From positions 1 to 64,000 of the forward strand of contig JADJDJ010000002.1 of assembly GCA_016702745.1 (NCBI GenBank): a stretch of DNA of 64,000 nucleotides. Reading direction: 5' to 3'. Numbering within the stretch: the stretch's first letter is position 1; every line of letters begins with the position of its first letter. Shown here one piece after another: positions 63,549 to 64,000 of the stretch. This DNA comes from Chitinophagaceae bacterium (lineage in GTDB: Bacteria; Bacteroidota; Bacteroidia; Chitinophagales; Chitinophagaceae). Under the pieces are notes generated by a model that worked only from the letters and a program-made list of their open reading frames with translations, made no database searches and was not told the origin of the DNA. A program made the translations under genes and the position numbers.

Positions 63549-64000
63549 ACACTATAGGACTGATAACTCATCTTTTTCAAATGAGCCAGGTGTGAAATAA
63601 TACCCGAAAAGAACCCTGTTTCATTGGGCCGGACCTGGTTCTCTTGTAAAATCCGATACAGTATCCTGTTAAGTTCCGGATAATGCACATGGTGGATATG
63701 CGGAAAGAGATGATGGGCAATATGGTTATTAAAACCTCCGAATATAAAATTGGCTGCTTTACTGAAGGGATAAAAATCATTGGAACTTTTAACCTGATTC
63801 ATGAACCAGGAAGAGGGAATATAGCCCTCCTCATCTGCCTTGAAATAGACGGTTTCCTCCACATGGTGGGTCATGAAAAAAGTAAAGAGCAGGAATAAGG
63901 ATTGCACGGCATGCATCAGTAAAAAAGCGGCCAGTACGAGGTACCATTCCATGCCACTGAAATAAAGGGGCAAGAGGAAAAGATAATTGATGTAAAAAAT
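63545..64000 (-). CDS. Fatty acid desaturase (partial, N-terminus beyond window)
   Basis: The frame is open to the right edge (IFYINYLFLLPLYF at the visible start), giving the C-terminal 151 residues. Histidine boxes FMTHHVEET and NNHIAHHLFPHIHHVHYP are diagnostic for membrane fatty acid desaturases, with a TM segment LVLAAFLLMHAVQSLFLLFTFF. It introduces double bonds into acyl chains in the inner membrane. Coupled to the downstream 205-aa gene. Confidence 0.9.
   Translation of the reverse strand: MFYINYLFLLPLYFSGMEWYLVLAAFLLMHAVQSLFLLFTFFMTHHVEETVYFKADEEGYIPSSWFMNQVKSSNDFYPFSKAANFIFGGFNNHIAHHLFPHIHHVHYPELNRILYRILQENQVRPNETGFFSGIISHLAHLKKMSYQSYSV

Overview
The window looks like a chromosomal segment of a Bacteroidota bacterium, most likely in the Chitinophagaceae or a close relative. 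The reasons are moderate GC, absence of Shine-Dalgarno sites before most starts, TAnnTTTG-type promoter boxes 15-35 nt before several starts, many SPII lipoproteins, a GldE-like CNNM protein, DUF2911, head-GIN and CHAT-TPR proteins, and very repeat-rich spacers. There is no rRNA and no CRISPR array. One intact tRNA (Asn) and one broken tRNA-Asn copy are present.

Layout. (1) 1-16 kb, minus strand: a defence-type island. A helicase with a DUF1998-like region and a nuclease-like C-terminus, a SNF2-type ATPase and a large adenine methylase form a coupled operon resembling a fused DISARM/ARMADA/Hma-type system. They are followed by a small C-terminally membrane-anchored protein, and then by an unfamiliar module: a 692-aa protein, a 183-aa protein, a small protein and a metallophosphoesterase cut by the window edge. 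(2) 16-26 kb: an accessory, repeat-dominated stretch. It holds a cupin gene, a tRNA-Asn pseudogene invaded by two palindromes, tRNA-Asn, an MtfA-like peptidase, an IS110-family element, a small heat-shock protein, several families of dispersed repeats and palindromes, and a 0.6-kb tandem repeat block. The noncoding end of the IS110 element can be read as a bridge RNA whose four guides match its own target and donor. (3) 25-36 kb: peptidoglycan amidase, dipeptide epimerase, a CHAT-TPR protein, and a Tat-exported molybdenum aldehyde oxidoreductase (PaoABC-like). (4) 36-56 kb: ordinary core genes, namely gmk, gldE-like, tatC, rpiB, an M28 peptidase, a deoxyhypusine-synthase-like gene, an sdpRI-type pair, asnB, a cystathionine gamma-synthase-type enzyme, a LytTR regulator and others. 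(5) 55-64 kb: lipase, fatty-acid hydroxylase, a GH9 glycosidase fused to a degenerate deacetylase domain, an FAH-family hydrolase, a GxxExxY nuclease gene enclosed in 30-bp inverted repeats, a flavin reductase-like protein, an OmpA-like lipoprotein and a fatty-acid desaturase cut by the window edge.

A general caution: eight genes, including the housekeeping gene tatC, are broken by eleven single-base length changes, nearly all missing bases in short homopolymers. Adding or removing one base in each run restores one uninterrupted reading frame of integral length every time. This pattern suggests residual sequencing error rather than gene decay, so these genes are annotated here at full reconstructed length with the break noted.
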